DNA of 18,513 nucleotides from an uncultured Collinsella sp. (GCA_900544645.1 UQWG01000037.1:1-18513), one strand, 5' to 3'; counted from the stretch's first letter, positions 1 through 6,842 are shown. The notes: generated by a model from the sequence alone, not told the origin. Program-made: numbers and translations.

Positions 1-47
1 CGGTCGAGGGCGTCGGCAGCCGCTTTACGATTCGCCTGCCGCGGTAG
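1..47 (+). CDS. C-terminal end of a probable sensor histidine kinase (partial)
   Basis: Only the last 14 codons and a TAG stop are in the window, in the frame starting at base 3. The residues are VEGVGSRFTIRLPR. The pattern G-x-G-S-x-F-x-I-x-L-P is the usual last strand of the GHKL-type ATP-binding (HATPase_c) domain of two-component histidine kinases. This is inferred from a very short tail, so another GHKL ATPase is possible. The gene ends about 20 bases before a strong terminator and converges on the VOC gene. Confidence 0.55.
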   Translation, partial: VEGVGSRFTIRLPR

Positions 48-66
48 GAAGCCCCTCGGCATAAAT

Positions 67-100
67 AAAGGGATAGGGCCACGCAGCCCTATCCCTTTTT
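67..100. terminator. Bidirectional intrinsic terminator
   Basis: A perfect 13-bp stem (67–79 with 86–98) closes a 6-nt loop. On the plus strand it ends in a run of five T (96–100). On the minus strand the stem is followed by a TTTATTTAT stretch. It sits between the plus-strand kinase tail and the minus-strand VOC gene, so it can serve both convergent transcripts. Confidence 0.85.
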
Positions 101-122
101 GCTAGCTATGACAGCTTGTGCG

Positions 123-497
123 CTACTCGCGGCACAGGTGCACGGCGAAGCCGGCGAACTCGCGCTTAAAGTACACGAGCTTGGTACCACCGTCGGGTAG
201 CAGCGCGCGCGACTCCTCGTTGACCTCGAGCCCGCGCTCGGCAAACCACTTCTCAGCTGCATCGATGTCGTTAACGGCAAAGCCGATGTGGCCTTTGGTG
301 CCACGACCGTTCTGCTTCATGACCTCGACCAGCGAATCGTTGAAGTACGAAACCGGGGTCTCGATAACAGGCAGGCCCATCATCGTCGAGAACAGCTCCG
401 CGATCTCCAGGGCGTCTGCCGGGTCGGCGGCGTTAATGCCCACATGGGCAACGCGCATGCCAAAGAGCTCGACCGGGTTGACGTTCTGCTCACTCAT
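123..497 (-). CDS. Stand-alone VOC (glyoxalase-fold) domain protein
   Basis: The product is 124 aa and forms a single vicinal-oxygen-chelate module. Candidate metal or substrate residues are His18 (AHVGIN), Glu58, His70 (GHIGFAV) and His120 near the end (GFAVHL). It resembles the extra C-terminal domain carried by some Firmicutes bifunctional KHG/KDPG aldolases, which share the FGM-x-x-AHVGIN start and the GGFAVHL-like end. Here that domain stands alone. I chose the ATG at 497 (MSEQNV) because the frame upstream overlaps the IIB gene. The gap to the IIB stop is 11 nt, so the two are co-transcribed. The substrate is unknown; sugar-acid or sugar-phosphate metabolism is an inference from the PTS neighbour. 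Confidence 0.8.
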   Translation of the reverse strand: MSEQNVNPVELFGMRVAHVGINAADPADALEIAELFSTMMGLPVIETPVSYFNDSLVEVMKQNGRGTKGHIGFAVNDIDAAEKWFAERGLEVNEESRALLPDGGTKLVYFKREFAGFAVHLCRE

Positions 498-508
498 ACA
501 GGCAGTGC

Positions 509-796
509 CTACTGAGCCATGACGTCGAGAACGGCCTTCTCGGCAGCGACGCGGTTCATGCCGGTCATGAAGGGCACGCCGCTCACGTACGGGCAGGTGA
601 GGCCTTCGGGGGCAACGGTGGTGGCGATCAGCAGGTCGGCGCCCTCGTCGCAGTAGTCCTTGGCCTCGGAGATGGCGCACTGCACGATCTCGTACTTGTC
701 GGCGTAACCGTTGGCGTCGAGCAGGGTAGCGACCTTCTGGGCAACGAGCGTGGAAGTAGCAGCGCCAGCACCGCAAGCCAAAACGATCTTCTTCAT
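509..796 (-). CDS. PTS sugar transporter subunit IIB, galactitol (GatB-like) family
   Basis: The product is 95 aa, the normal length for a free IIB of the lactose/cellobiose/galactitol superfamily. The N-terminus MKKIVLACGAGAATSTLVAQKV holds the P-loop, with Cys8 as the predicted phosphorylated residue. It would take phosphate from a IIA protein and pass it to the sugar in a IIC channel. No IIA or IIC gene is next to it: it is first in a two-gene unit with the VOC protein, and the upstream neighbour is divergent. A GGGAGA ribosome site lies about 7 nt before the ATG at 796. The family call is firm; sugar specificity cannot be read from the sequence. Confidence 0.88.
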   Translation of the reverse strand: MKKIVLACGAGAATSTLVAQKVATLLDANGYADKYEIVQCAISEAKDYCDEGADLLIATTVAPEGLTCPYVSGVPFMTGMNRVAAEKAVLDVMAQ

Positions 797-874
797 AGGT
801 AATGTCTCCCTTCGTGGTTTACTTTAGGTAAGTGTACCGCAGCGAGCGATGGCACTCAGCCTCGATGAGCTTTT

Positions 875-904
875 ATGCCAGTTTGCTTGCGCGCTGCGTA
901 TAAT
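875..904 (+). promoter_or_regulatory. Sigma-70-type promoter for the 960–1583 gene
   Basis: There is a perfect TATAAT at 899–904. An 18-bp spacer separates it from ATGCCA (875–880), which matches four of six bases of TTGACA. Transcription would start near 911, leaving a leader of about 50 nt before the ATG at 960. This also argues against translation starting at the earlier ATG at 849. Confidence 0.65.
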
Positions 905-959
905 ACATCTAGCACGTGTTGTCATACCGCTCGCTTTACGAGCGACTAAGGACCCCAAT

Positions 960-1583
960 ATGCCCGATTCCCGCACCCTCTGGACCGCCGTCGTCATCAT
1001 CTGTATCGCCGTGTCGGTGTTCTTTAGCGTCAAAAAACGCACCACGTTTAAGCGCCTGCAGCAGCTTATGGCTGCCAAGCAGTGGGACGAGTTCGATCGC
1101 TTGCTCGATGGCAAACTCACCAGCATGCTGTACCCGCGCTATAACCGCGACTACCTGCGCCTGAACTCATATCTGCTGCGCGAGGACCACAAGCGCGCCG
1201 ACGAGATGTTCGACCTGCTGCTGGGGCTCAACCTGCCCAAAATGCAGCGCGTCGACCTGGTGATCAAGGCTTTTAACTACTACGTTGGCCAGGAGGACCG
1301 CAAAAAGTCCAAGGAGCTGCTGCACGAAATCAAGGGCTTTGAGGGCGGTCAGGCCGAGGCGGTCGCGCACGAATGCCAACTGATGTACGACACGATGATC
1401 CTCAAGCGCCACAACGACATTCCCGAGCTGGAGCGCATGCTCGAGGATGTCGGCGACGACCCGGTCAAGCGCTGCCGACTGGAGTACCTGCTGGCCCTGC
1501 AGTATCAAAACAAGGGCGACGAGGCAAAGTTCCAAGAGTTCCTGGAGAAGTCGGGCCAACACTCGATGGCCGTCAACGCGTAA
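960..1583 (+). CDS. Membrane-anchored helical-repeat protein of unknown function
   Basis: The product is 207 aa and I do not recognise a named family. Residues 6–23 (rich in V, I, A, F) form one membrane segment, followed by a KKR stop-transfer cluster. This predicts a type II-like anchor with the rest in the cytoplasm. The remainder is mostly helical, with TPR-like alternation (RADEMFDLLLGLNLP, RKKSKELLHEIKG, RLEYLLALQYQNKGD), so a protein-interaction role is possible but inferred. The ATG at 960 is chosen because it has TAAGGA 7 nt upstream and lies downstream of the TATAAT promoter at 899. It is a single-gene unit before tRNA-Leu. Confidence 0.75.
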   Translation: MPDSRTLWTAVVIICIAVSVFFSVKKRTTFKRLQQLMAAKQWDEFDRLLDGKLTSMLYPRYNRDYLRLNSYLLREDHKRADEMFDLLLGLNLPKMQRVDLVIKAFNYYVGQEDRKKSKELLHEIKGFEGGQAEAVAHECQLMYDTMILKRHNDIPELERMLEDVGDDPVKRCRLEYLLALQYQNKGDEAKFQEFLEKSGQHSMAVNA

Positions 1584-1594
1584 CGGACGGCTTG

Positions 1595-1603
1595 TGCTAG
1601 ACT
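1595..1603 (+). promoter_or_regulatory. Extended -10 element of the tRNA-Leu promoter
   Basis: TGCTAGACT fits a TGn-extended -10 hexamer (TAGACT, 1598–1603). It ends 11 nt before the mature tRNA 5' end at 1615. No convincing -35 box is visible at 17 bp, which is common for extended -10 promoters. Confidence 0.45.
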
Positions 1604-1614
1604 TCTAGTCTCAC

Positions 1615-1699
1615 GGGGGCGTGGCGGAATTGGCATACGCAGGAGACTTAAAATCTCTCGCCGCAAGGATTGTGGGTTCGAGTCCCACCGCCCCTACCA
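1615..1699 (+). tRNA. tRNA-Leu (anticodon UAA)
   Basis: The cloverleaf folds by hand. The acceptor stem pairs 1615–1621 with 1689–1695, with a G·U first pair. The D-stem pairs 1624–1626 with 1638–1640. The anticodon stem pairs 1642–1646 with 1654–1658 around the loop CTTAAAA, giving anticodon TAA at 1649–1651 when C32 and T33 are placed at 1647 and 1648. The long variable arm is the class II feature expected of tRNA-Leu. The T-stem pairs 1672–1676 with 1684–1688 around TTCGAGT. The discriminator is A1696, and CCA is encoded at 1697–1699. Confidence 0.95.
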
Positions 1700-1710
1700 T
1701 ATGGAGCTTT

Positions 1711-1749
1711 CGAGCCCGTGTCCCCAAGGGATGCGGGCTCGTTTCTTTT
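1711..1749 (+). terminator. Intrinsic terminator of tRNA-Leu
   Basis: An 8-bp stem (1711–1718 with 1734–1741) has an inner TCCC/GGGA stem (1721–1724 with 1728–1731). It is followed by TTTCTTTT at 1742–1749 and lies 12 nt past the CCA end. Confidence 0.85.
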
Positions 1750-1765
1750 ACACGCCGGCGGGGCT

Positions 1766-1838
1766 CTAAGTTGCGGTGGAATAGTTCCTGTTTTGGCAGT
1801 TTACCAGCCCATTTAGGAACTATTCCACCGCGACTTAG
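1766..1838. repeat. Long palindrome, left copy, before the ATPase gene
   Basis: The arms 1766–1789 and 1815–1838 are 24 nt each and pair with one mismatch around a 25-nt loop. The arm contains AGTTGCGGTGGAATAG (1769–1784), which recurs exactly at 3355–3370 in the palindrome beyond the ATPase gene. The loop regions are also related, so the two are copies of one element family. No coding potential is evident. It could be a REP-like or MITE-like element, or act as a transcription barrier. Confidence 0.8.
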
Positions 1839-1847
1839 GTTGGTGTT

Positions 1848-1933
1848 CCCACATTTTCCGATGGAAAAACGTGGTTGTCTCCCACATTTTCCGATGGAAA
1901 AACGTGGTTGTCTCCCACATTTTCCGATGGAAA
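1848..1933 (+). repeat. 33-bp tandem repeat, 2.6 copies
   Basis: Two identical 33-bp units (1848–1880 and 1881–1913) are followed by the first 20 bases of a third (1914–1933). Each unit contains a near-palindrome, CCAC…TTTTCC GAT GGAAAA…GTGG. The units are contiguous with no spacers. The array ends about 44 bp before the ATPase start codon, so its last copy lies in the promoter region of that gene. Confidence 0.9.
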
Positions 1934-1976
1934 CTCCCAAATGGCCTTATACTAGCCGAGAGGGTTGGGAGGCAAT

Positions 1977-3278
1977 ATGCAGCGACAGCTTATGAGTGAA
2001 CTTATCGCTTGGAAATCAAGGGCGAATCGCAAACCTCTCTTGCTTAAGGGAGCCCGCCAGACAGGAAAGACTTGGCTTCTTAACGAATTCGCAAGCCAGC
2101 AGTATCGAAACGTCATTCGTTTTGACTTTATGCTCGAGCCGAGCACACGCTCGCTGTTCGATGGGAACCTCGACCCCAAGCGCATCATCTCCCAGATAGA
2201 ACTCCTACGTGGCCAAACCGTAACGCCGGAAGACACGCTCATCATCTTCGACGAGATCCAAGAAGCGCCACGCGGGATCACCTCGCTCAAGTACTTCAAC
2301 GAGCTTGCACCCGAATACCACATCGTAGCAGCCGGTTCCTATATGGGCCTCGCGCTCCGACGCGAAAACGAGTCATTTCCCGTCGGCAAAATCGACCAGC
2401 TCACCATGCGTCCCATGGGGTTTGCTGAGTTCGTTCGTGCCGTCGACGGCAACCCGCTCGCCGACGCCATCCTTGCCGCAGACATGAACCTTCTAGCAAA
2501 CGTTACCGAAAAGCTCGAGCACTTGCTCAAGGAATACCTTGTTGTCGGCGGTATGCCCGAAGTTGTCTCCACTTTCGCCGAGACACGCGACTTCATCGAA
2601 GCCCGAAGACTTCAACAGCAAATCATCGAGGCTTACGAATCCGATTTTGGCAAACATGCACCCGCCCGCATCGTCGAGCGCATGAGGTTGGTTTGGAAAT
2701 CCCTTCCCGGCCAGCTTGCAAAGGAGAACAAGAAGTTTGTCTATGGCGCCCTTCGTCCCGGAGCGCGCGCACGCGATTTCGAGGAAAGCCTCCAGTGGCT
2801 CACGGACTACGGAATCGTTCATAAGGTGCCACGTGCTTCCGCTCTAAAGGCGCCGCTCTCGAGCTACGAAGACCTCTCGGGCTTCAAACTGTTCTGCATC
2901 GACACCGGCATCCTCGGAGCGCTCTCCGGTCTCTCTCCGGCCATCGTTCTTAACGGATCCGCTGTTTTTACCGAGTTCAAAGGTTCGCTGACCGAACAAT
3001 ACGTCGCGCAGGAGCTTTTGCTCCAGGACAAAACTCCCGCGTATTGGTCCTCTACCTCCGGCAATGCCGAAACCGACTTTGCCATCGACCATGCGGGAAC
3101 CGTGCTTCCGCTTGAGGTCAAGGCGGCAGAGAACCTTAAAGCGAAGAGTCTGAAAGTAGCCTGCGAAAAATTCAAACTCGAGCGTTGCGTGAGGAGCTCC
3201 CTGGCGGCATATAGAGACGAGGGCATGCTCATCAATATTCCGCTTTGGGAGATTGGGCAGATCGACAAGCTGGCATAG
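1977..3278 (+). CDS. AAA+ ATPase with DUF4143 C-terminal domain
   Basis: The product is 433 aa, typical for this family. The N-terminal AAA_14-type ATPase has Walker A GARQTGKT (25–32) and Walker B LIIFDE (88–93). The C-terminal DUF4143 part ends with a restriction-nuclease-like signature: Asp367 (ETDFAI) then Glu380-x-Lys382 (PLEVKA). Members are widespread and often in accessory DNA, but their cellular role is not established. The ATG at 1977 gives the family-typical start (MQRQLMSELIAWKS) and has GGGAGG just upstream; a TTG at 1967−2 would add four residues. TATACT at 1948–1953 is a possible -10. Base composition is lower in GC than in flanking genes, which suggests horizontal transfer. 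The gene stands alone. Confidence 0.92.
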   Translation: MQRQLMSELIAWKSRANRKPLLLKGARQTGKTWLLNEFASQQYRNVIRFDFMLEPSTRSLFDGNLDPKRIISQIELLRGQTVTPEDTLIIFDEIQEAPRGITSLKYFNELAPEYHIVAAGSYMGLALRRENESFPVGKIDQLTMRPMGFAEFVRAVDGNPLADAILAADMNLLANVTEKLEHLLKEYLVVGGMPEVVSTFAETRDFIEARRLQQQIIEAYESDFGKHAPARIVERMRLVWKSLPGQLAKENKKFVYGALRPGARARDFEESLQWLTDYGIVHKVPRASALKAPLSSYEDLSGFKLFCIDTGILGALSGLSPAIVLNGSAVFTEFKGSLTEQYVAQELLLQDKTPAYWSSTSGNAETDFAIDHAGTVLPLEVKAAENLKAKSLKVACEKFKLERCVRSSLAAYRDEGMLINIPLWEIGQIDKLA

Positions 3279-3306
3279 GCGCTGTGGGGACGCCCCGCAA
3301 GGACTG

Positions 3307-3349
3307 TCCCCAGGTGCCGGCAGAAAAGGAACGTCCCCAGGTGCCGGCT
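3307..3349 (+). repeat. Two direct copies of a 16-bp intergenic word
   Basis: GTCCCCAGGTGCCGGC occurs at 3307–3322 and again at 3334–3349, exactly 27 bp apart. Each is preceded by a similar AAGGAC/AAGGAAC context. Related words appear in other intergenic spaces of this window (near 10096, 10844, 10924 and 13213). Confidence 0.75.
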
Positions 3350-3352
3350 GTT

Positions 3353-3423
3353 GAGTTGCGGTGGAATAGGGACTGTTTGGTGCCCGAAAGGGCGATTTTA
3401 GTCCGTATTTCACCGCAACTTAT
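3353..3423. repeat. Long palindrome, right copy, after the ATPase gene
   Basis: The arms 3353–3375 and 3401–3423 pair at 20 of 23 positions. The loop holds a second hairpin, GCCC-GAAA-GGGC (3383–3394), with a GNRA tetraloop. It shares the exact 16-base core AGTTGCGGTGGAATAG with the left copy at 1769. It lies between the convergent stops of the ATPase and ppx genes and may separate the two transcripts, but no T-run follows it. Confidence 0.8.
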
Positions 3424-3433
3424 GAGGGGATGG

Positions 3434-4435
3434 TTAAAGGGTGCTGAGAGTGGGAGTCCAGGCGATGGTGGGGGTCGCACCGTCGAGAACCTCGTTGATG
3501 GTGGCGGCCATACCGGCGAGGAGGCTGTTCTCACTTACGGTGAGCGTCTTGTAGCCGCCGGCTCGCATGAGCTCGCGAATCACCACGGCGCCAGCCAGAA
3601 TCACACCCGCGCGCTTGGGCTGCACGCCCGGCAGCGCAGCGATACCCTCCACACCCAGCGTAGACATACGATCGATGGCGGCCGAGATCTGCTCCAGCGA
3701 AAGCTCGCGCAGGTGCACAAAGTTCGAGTCGTACGGCTCCAGTTCGTGGACCAGCGCCACGAGCGTGGTGACGGTACCGCCCACCGCAACGAGGCGCTCG
3801 GCACGCTCAAAGTCGCTGGACAGGCCCTCAAAATAGGAGGAGAACTGCTCGCCCGCCCACGCGGCGGCAACCGCAAGCTCGCCGTCCGCAGGCGGCAACG
3901 CGGAGAAGAAGCGCTCCGTCACACGACGACAGCCAATGTCCAGCGAACGCGTGCCCTCCAGCGCAAAGACCCCGCGCTCCGGAGCGTATACGCCCGTCGC
4001 AAGCTCCGTCGACCCGCCGCCCGAATCCGCTACGATGATGCGCTCGCCGGCAAAGTCATGCGCCACGCCAAAAAACGTCAGGCGCGCCTCGACCTCACCC
4101 GGAATCACCTGCGGTTCGAGCCCCAGCTCGCGCAAGCCGTCCAGCAGCAGGGCAGCATTGGACGCATCGCGCGCGGCACTCGTGCACGTGGTGCAGATGC
4201 ACACAGCCCCAAAGGCACGCGCCTCGTCCACAAACATGCGGCATGCGGCAAGCACGCGCTCGACCGCCGCCTCGCAAAAGCGGCCCGTCGCATCGACGCC
4301 CTCGCCCAGATCGGTAATATCGGTATGCTTGGACGATTCCACAATCGCTCCGCCCTCGACCTGGGCCAACACCAGTCGCGACGACACCGTTCCCAGGTCG
4401 ATCGCGGCTACCTTATAGCGTTTGCAATTTGTCAT
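3434..4435 (-). CDS. Exopolyphosphatase / pppGpp phosphohydrolase (Ppx/GppA family)
   Basis: The product is 333 aa, the short two-lobed actinobacterial form without the C-terminal HD domain of the enterobacterial enzymes. It should remove terminal phosphate from polyphosphate or pppGpp in the cytoplasm. Ribonuclease H-fold motifs are visible: phosphate 1 AAIDLGTVSSRL (10–21), CTSAARDASN (84–93), GEVEAR (113–118), phosphate 2 VADSGGGSTEL (135–145) and GGTVTTL near 218. The ATG at 4435 has GGAGGGG upstream. It follows the divIC/ftsB-like gene by 20 nt, and the same gene order (eno, divIC/ftsB, ppx) is seen in mycobacteria. Ppx and GppA activities cannot be told apart from sequence. Confidence 0.9.
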   Translation of the reverse strand: MTNCKRYKVAAIDLGTVSSRLVLAQVEGGAIVESSKHTDITDLGEGVDATGRFCEAAVERVLAACRMFVDEARAFGAVCICTTCTSAARDASNAALLLDGLRELGLEPQVIPGEVEARLTFFGVAHDFAGERIIVADSGGGSTELATGVYAPERGVFALEGTRSLDIGCRRVTERFFSALPPADGELAVAAAWAGEQFSSYFEGLSSDFERAERLVAVGGTVTTLVALVHELEPYDSNFVHLRELSLEQISAAIDRMSTLGVEGIAALPGVQPKRAGVILAGAVVIRELMRAGGYKTLTVSENSLLAGMAATINEVLDGATPTIAWTPTLSTL

Positions 4436-4455
4436 TGCGGGCTCCCCTCCGGGCG

Positions 4456-5217
4456 CTATTTGCCATTGGACACGACCGTCTGGCCCTCGACGCCGTTAAA
4501 CCCAAACAGCATGTCGAGCGCTTGGATGTACCACGGCGCGTCCTTACCGACTTCTTCGATTTCCTTGGCAACTTCGCTGGCCTTCTTGGCGTTCGACGAC
4601 TTCTGGCTCGACGAGGCATCCGAATCGCCGTCCAGGCCCTGCACTTCAATCCTCTTTTCGCCGGGCATCACCAAGCCCAGGTCCTCGGATGCCGCATCCT
4701 TGATACCCTCCTCCGAGAGCAGCTTGTCGACGCTTTTTTGCAGCCCATCATTGTATTGCTGGCGAATCTCGACCTGCTTGGCCAAGATGTCGCTCGAACG
4801 CTTTGCCACGTACAGGTCGCGCACGGGGAAATACAGGCTCACGAGCACCAGGGCGACGACGATGCCAATGAATAGCCCTCGCTGAGGACCGTGGGTAAAG
4901 TCGTAGATCGCCTTGACCACCGCGTTGTCGTTGGCGTAGTGCATAAAGTCCGAGCCCGAAAAACGGTTCGAGGGCCTGCTCGACCTATCGTGCGTTTGAG
5001 CCGACGAGCGCTGAGCATGCGACGAACGTGCCGGGCGCACTGGTCCATCTGTCGAAGTATTCACTTGAGCATTGGGGCGCGAGGTACTTGTCGGGCGCTG
5101 CATGGAGCGGTCGGCGCCGGCGTAGGCGGACCCACCGAGCTGCACCGTGCGCGCACGGCGAGGCGACGGCTCACGCGAACCGGCGGAATAGTACCTGTTG
5201 TCGTAAATCTGATCCAT
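4456..5217 (-). CDS. Septum formation initiator, DivIC/FtsB family, with long disordered N-terminus
   Basis: The product is 253 aa, more than twice a usual FtsB or DivIC. Residues 1–105 are a low-complexity Ser/Arg/Pro-rich cytoplasmic tail. Residues 114–132 (GLFIGIVVALVLVSLYFPV) form one membrane segment. Residues 140–170 form a coiled coil, followed by GIKDAASEDLGLVMPGEKRI, the family signature after the coil. A Ser/Lys/Glu-rich linker and a hydrophobic tail (PWYIQALDMLFGF) finish the protein. The role is inferred from family: linking FtsL and FtsQ-like proteins in the divisome. The start MDQIYDN (5217) is chosen because the region upstream holds the eno terminator. TAGAAT (5260–5255) and TATAAC (5266–5261) are possible -10 boxes. 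Confidence 0.85.
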   Translation of the reverse strand: MDQIYDNRYYSAGSREPSPRRARTVQLGGSAYAGADRSMQRPTSTSRPNAQVNTSTDGPVRPARSSHAQRSSAQTHDRSSRPSNRFSGSDFMHYANDNAVVKAIYDFTHGPQRGLFIGIVVALVLVSLYFPVRDLYVAKRSSDILAKQVEIRQQYNDGLQKSVDKLLSEEGIKDAASEDLGLVMPGEKRIEVQGLDGDSDASSSQKSSNAKKASEVAKEIEEVGKDAPWYIQALDMLFGFNGVEGQTVVSNGK

Positions 5218-5308
5218 GTGCGCCTTGTGCGGTTGAGGTTTGTTTGCGCTAAGTATTCTAGTTATAGCACGAGCGCCCGCACCGCCTTCGCCAGCCTTTG
5301 CTCGACAT

Positions 5309-5340
5309 AAAAAAGGCGCTGAGTCATATGGCCCAGCGCC
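5309..5340 (-). terminator. Intrinsic terminator of eno
   Basis: On the minus strand a 7-bp stem GGCGCTG/CAGCGCC (5340–5334 with 5321–5315) is followed at once by TTTTTTAT. It lies 74 nt past the eno stop, so the divIC/ftsB-like gene needs its own promoter or read-through. Confidence 0.85.
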
Positions 5341-5413
5341 CAATGGTGCTCAACAGCGCCCGGCTGGAGCAAGGCAAATCCGAGTCTTCCCCGCCCCCGC
5401 GACCTCCGCGTGC

Positions 5414-6703
5414 CTAGCGAATGTTGTAGAACGCGGCCTTGCCGGCGTAGCGCGCGCTGCCCTCGAGCTCGTCCTCGATGCGGATGAGCTGGTTGTACTT
5501 GGCGATGCGGTCGCTGCGGCACGGGGCGCCCGACTTGATCTGGCCGGCGTTGACGCCCACGACCAGGTCGGCGATCGTGGAGTCCTCGGTCTCGCCGGAA
5601 CGGTGGCTCACGATGCAAGCGTAGCCGGCCTCCTTGGCGGTCTCGATGGCCTCGAGTGACTCGGTAAGCGTGCCGATCTGGTTGACCTTGACCAGGATCG
5701 CGTTGGCGGCACCCAGCTCGATGCCCTTCTTGAGGCGCTCGGTGTTGGTGACGAACAGGTCGTCGCCTACGAGCTGCACCTTGTTGCCAATGCGACGGGT
5801 AAGCTCGACCCAGCCGTCCCAGTCCTCCTCGGCCATGCCGTCCTCGATGGAGATGATGGGATAGGTGTCGACGAGCTTCTCCCAGTAATCGACCATCTGA
5901 GCGCTCGTGTACTCCACGCCCTCGCCCTTGAGCTCGTACATGCCGGTCTCGGCGTTGTAGAACTCGGTCGAGGCCGGGTCCATGGCGTACATGAAGTCGA
6001 CGCCGGGCTTAAAGCCGGCCTTCTCCACGGCCTTGGTGATGTACTCGAACGGCTCGGCATTGGTCTTGAGGTTGGGGGCAAAGCCGCCCTCGTCGCCCAC
6101 GCCGCCGCCCAGGCCGGCCTCGTGCAGCACGCCCTTAAGGGTGTGGTAGACCTCGGCGCACCAACGCAGGCCCTCGGCAAAGCTCGGGGCGCCCACCGGC
6201 ATGATCATGAACTCCTGGAAGTCGACGTTATTGTCGGCATGCACACCGCCGTTGAGGATGTTCATCATGGGCGTGGGCAGCAGGTGGGCGTTGACGCCGC
6301 CCAGGTACTGGTACAGCGACAGGCCCGCCGACTCTGCCGCAGCGCGGGCAACGGCCAGCGACACACCCAGAATGGCGTTGGCGCCGAGCTTGGTCTTGTT
6401 GGGCGTACCGTCGGCGGCAATCAGCGCGGCATCGACGGCGCGCTGGTCGAAGGCATCGAGACCCACGACGGCATCGGCGCACTCGTTGTTGACGTGTTCG
6501 ACGGCCTGCGAGACGCCCTTGCCCAGGTAGCGGCCCTTGTCGCCGTCGCGCAGCTCACAAGCTTCGAAAGCGCCGGTCGAAGCGCCCGAAGGCACCATCG
6601 CGCGACCGAAGCTGCCGTCCTCGAGCACGACCTCGACCTCGACGGTGGGGTTACCGCGGCTGTCGAGCACCTCGCGACCGTAGACGTCCAAAATGTCACT
6701 CAT
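5414..6703 (-). CDS. eno: Enolase (phosphopyruvate hydratase)
   Basis: The product is 429 aa, full length. It converts 2-phosphoglycerate to phosphoenolpyruvate in glycolysis, needs Mg2+, and is cytoplasmic. Family landmarks are present in order: the PSGASTGAFEACELRDGD loop near residue 38, GGVHADNNVDFQEFMIMP around the catalytic His, GDEGGFAPN, the Mg2+ ligands in AMDPAST, SIEDGM and VGDDLF, the catalytic Lys in ILVKVNQIGTLTE, then SHRSGETEDS and IKSGAPCRSDR. The ATG at 6703 has GAGGGAG upstream. It has its own terminator downstream, and mazG upstream is also terminated, so it is probably a single-gene unit. Confidence 0.98.
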   Translation of the reverse strand: MSDILDVYGREVLDSRGNPTVEVEVVLEDGSFGRAMVPSGASTGAFEACELRDGDKGRYLGKGVSQAVEHVNNECADAVVGLDAFDQRAVDAALIAADGTPNKTKLGANAILGVSLAVARAAAESAGLSLYQYLGGVNAHLLPTPMMNILNGGVHADNNVDFQEFMIMPVGAPSFAEGLRWCAEVYHTLKGVLHEAGLGGGVGDEGGFAPNLKTNAEPFEYITKAVEKAGFKPGVDFMYAMDPASTEFYNAETGMYELKGEGVEYTSAQMVDYWEKLVDTYPIISIEDGMAEEDWDGWVELTRRIGNKVQLVGDDLFVTNTERLKKGIELGAANAILVKVNQIGTLTESLEAIETAKEAGYACIVSHRSGETEDSTIADLVVGVNAGQIKSGAPCRSDRIAKYNQLIRIEDELEGSARYAGKAAFYNIR

Positions 6704-6756
6704 GTTGTCTCCCTCTCACTTGGAAACGTAGTTGATGCAAGCGACTGGCCGACTGT

Positions 6757-6832
6757 GCACCATTGGTGCGCCTCCGTAAGTTAGCCATGTCGCACTTTTT
6801 GCATTATGCCCTAAGTTAGCCAAGGGATACAA
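6757..6832 (-). promoter_or_regulatory. Candidate eno promoter with paired 11-bp sites and an inverted repeat
   Basis: On the minus strand CATAAT (6808–6803) lies 18 bp after TTGTAT (6832–6827), a weak -35. TGGCTAACTTA occurs twice in the same orientation, at 6822–6812 (between the promoter boxes) and at 6787–6777 (about 20 bp into the leader), 35 bp apart. A perfect GCACCA-T-TGGTGC inverted repeat lies at 6757–6769. The arrangement suggests a regulator binding on both sides of the start point; no known factor is identified. Confidence 0.45.
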
Positions 6833-6842
6833 TTGTTTTTCG

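Noticed and set aside
849..959. Longer N-terminus starting at the ATG at 849 for the membrane protein
   Set aside because: It would place the TATAAT promoter inside the coding region. The ATG at 960 has a good ribosome site and a direct membrane anchor.
1848..1933. Possible CRISPR array
   Set aside because: The 33-bp units are directly contiguous with no spacers, only 2.6 copies exist, and no cas gene is present.
3245..4885. A 546-codon plus-strand open frame across the ppx and division genes
   Set aside because: It has no recognisable domain, crosses the palindrome and two gene boundaries, and lies opposite well-supported genes.
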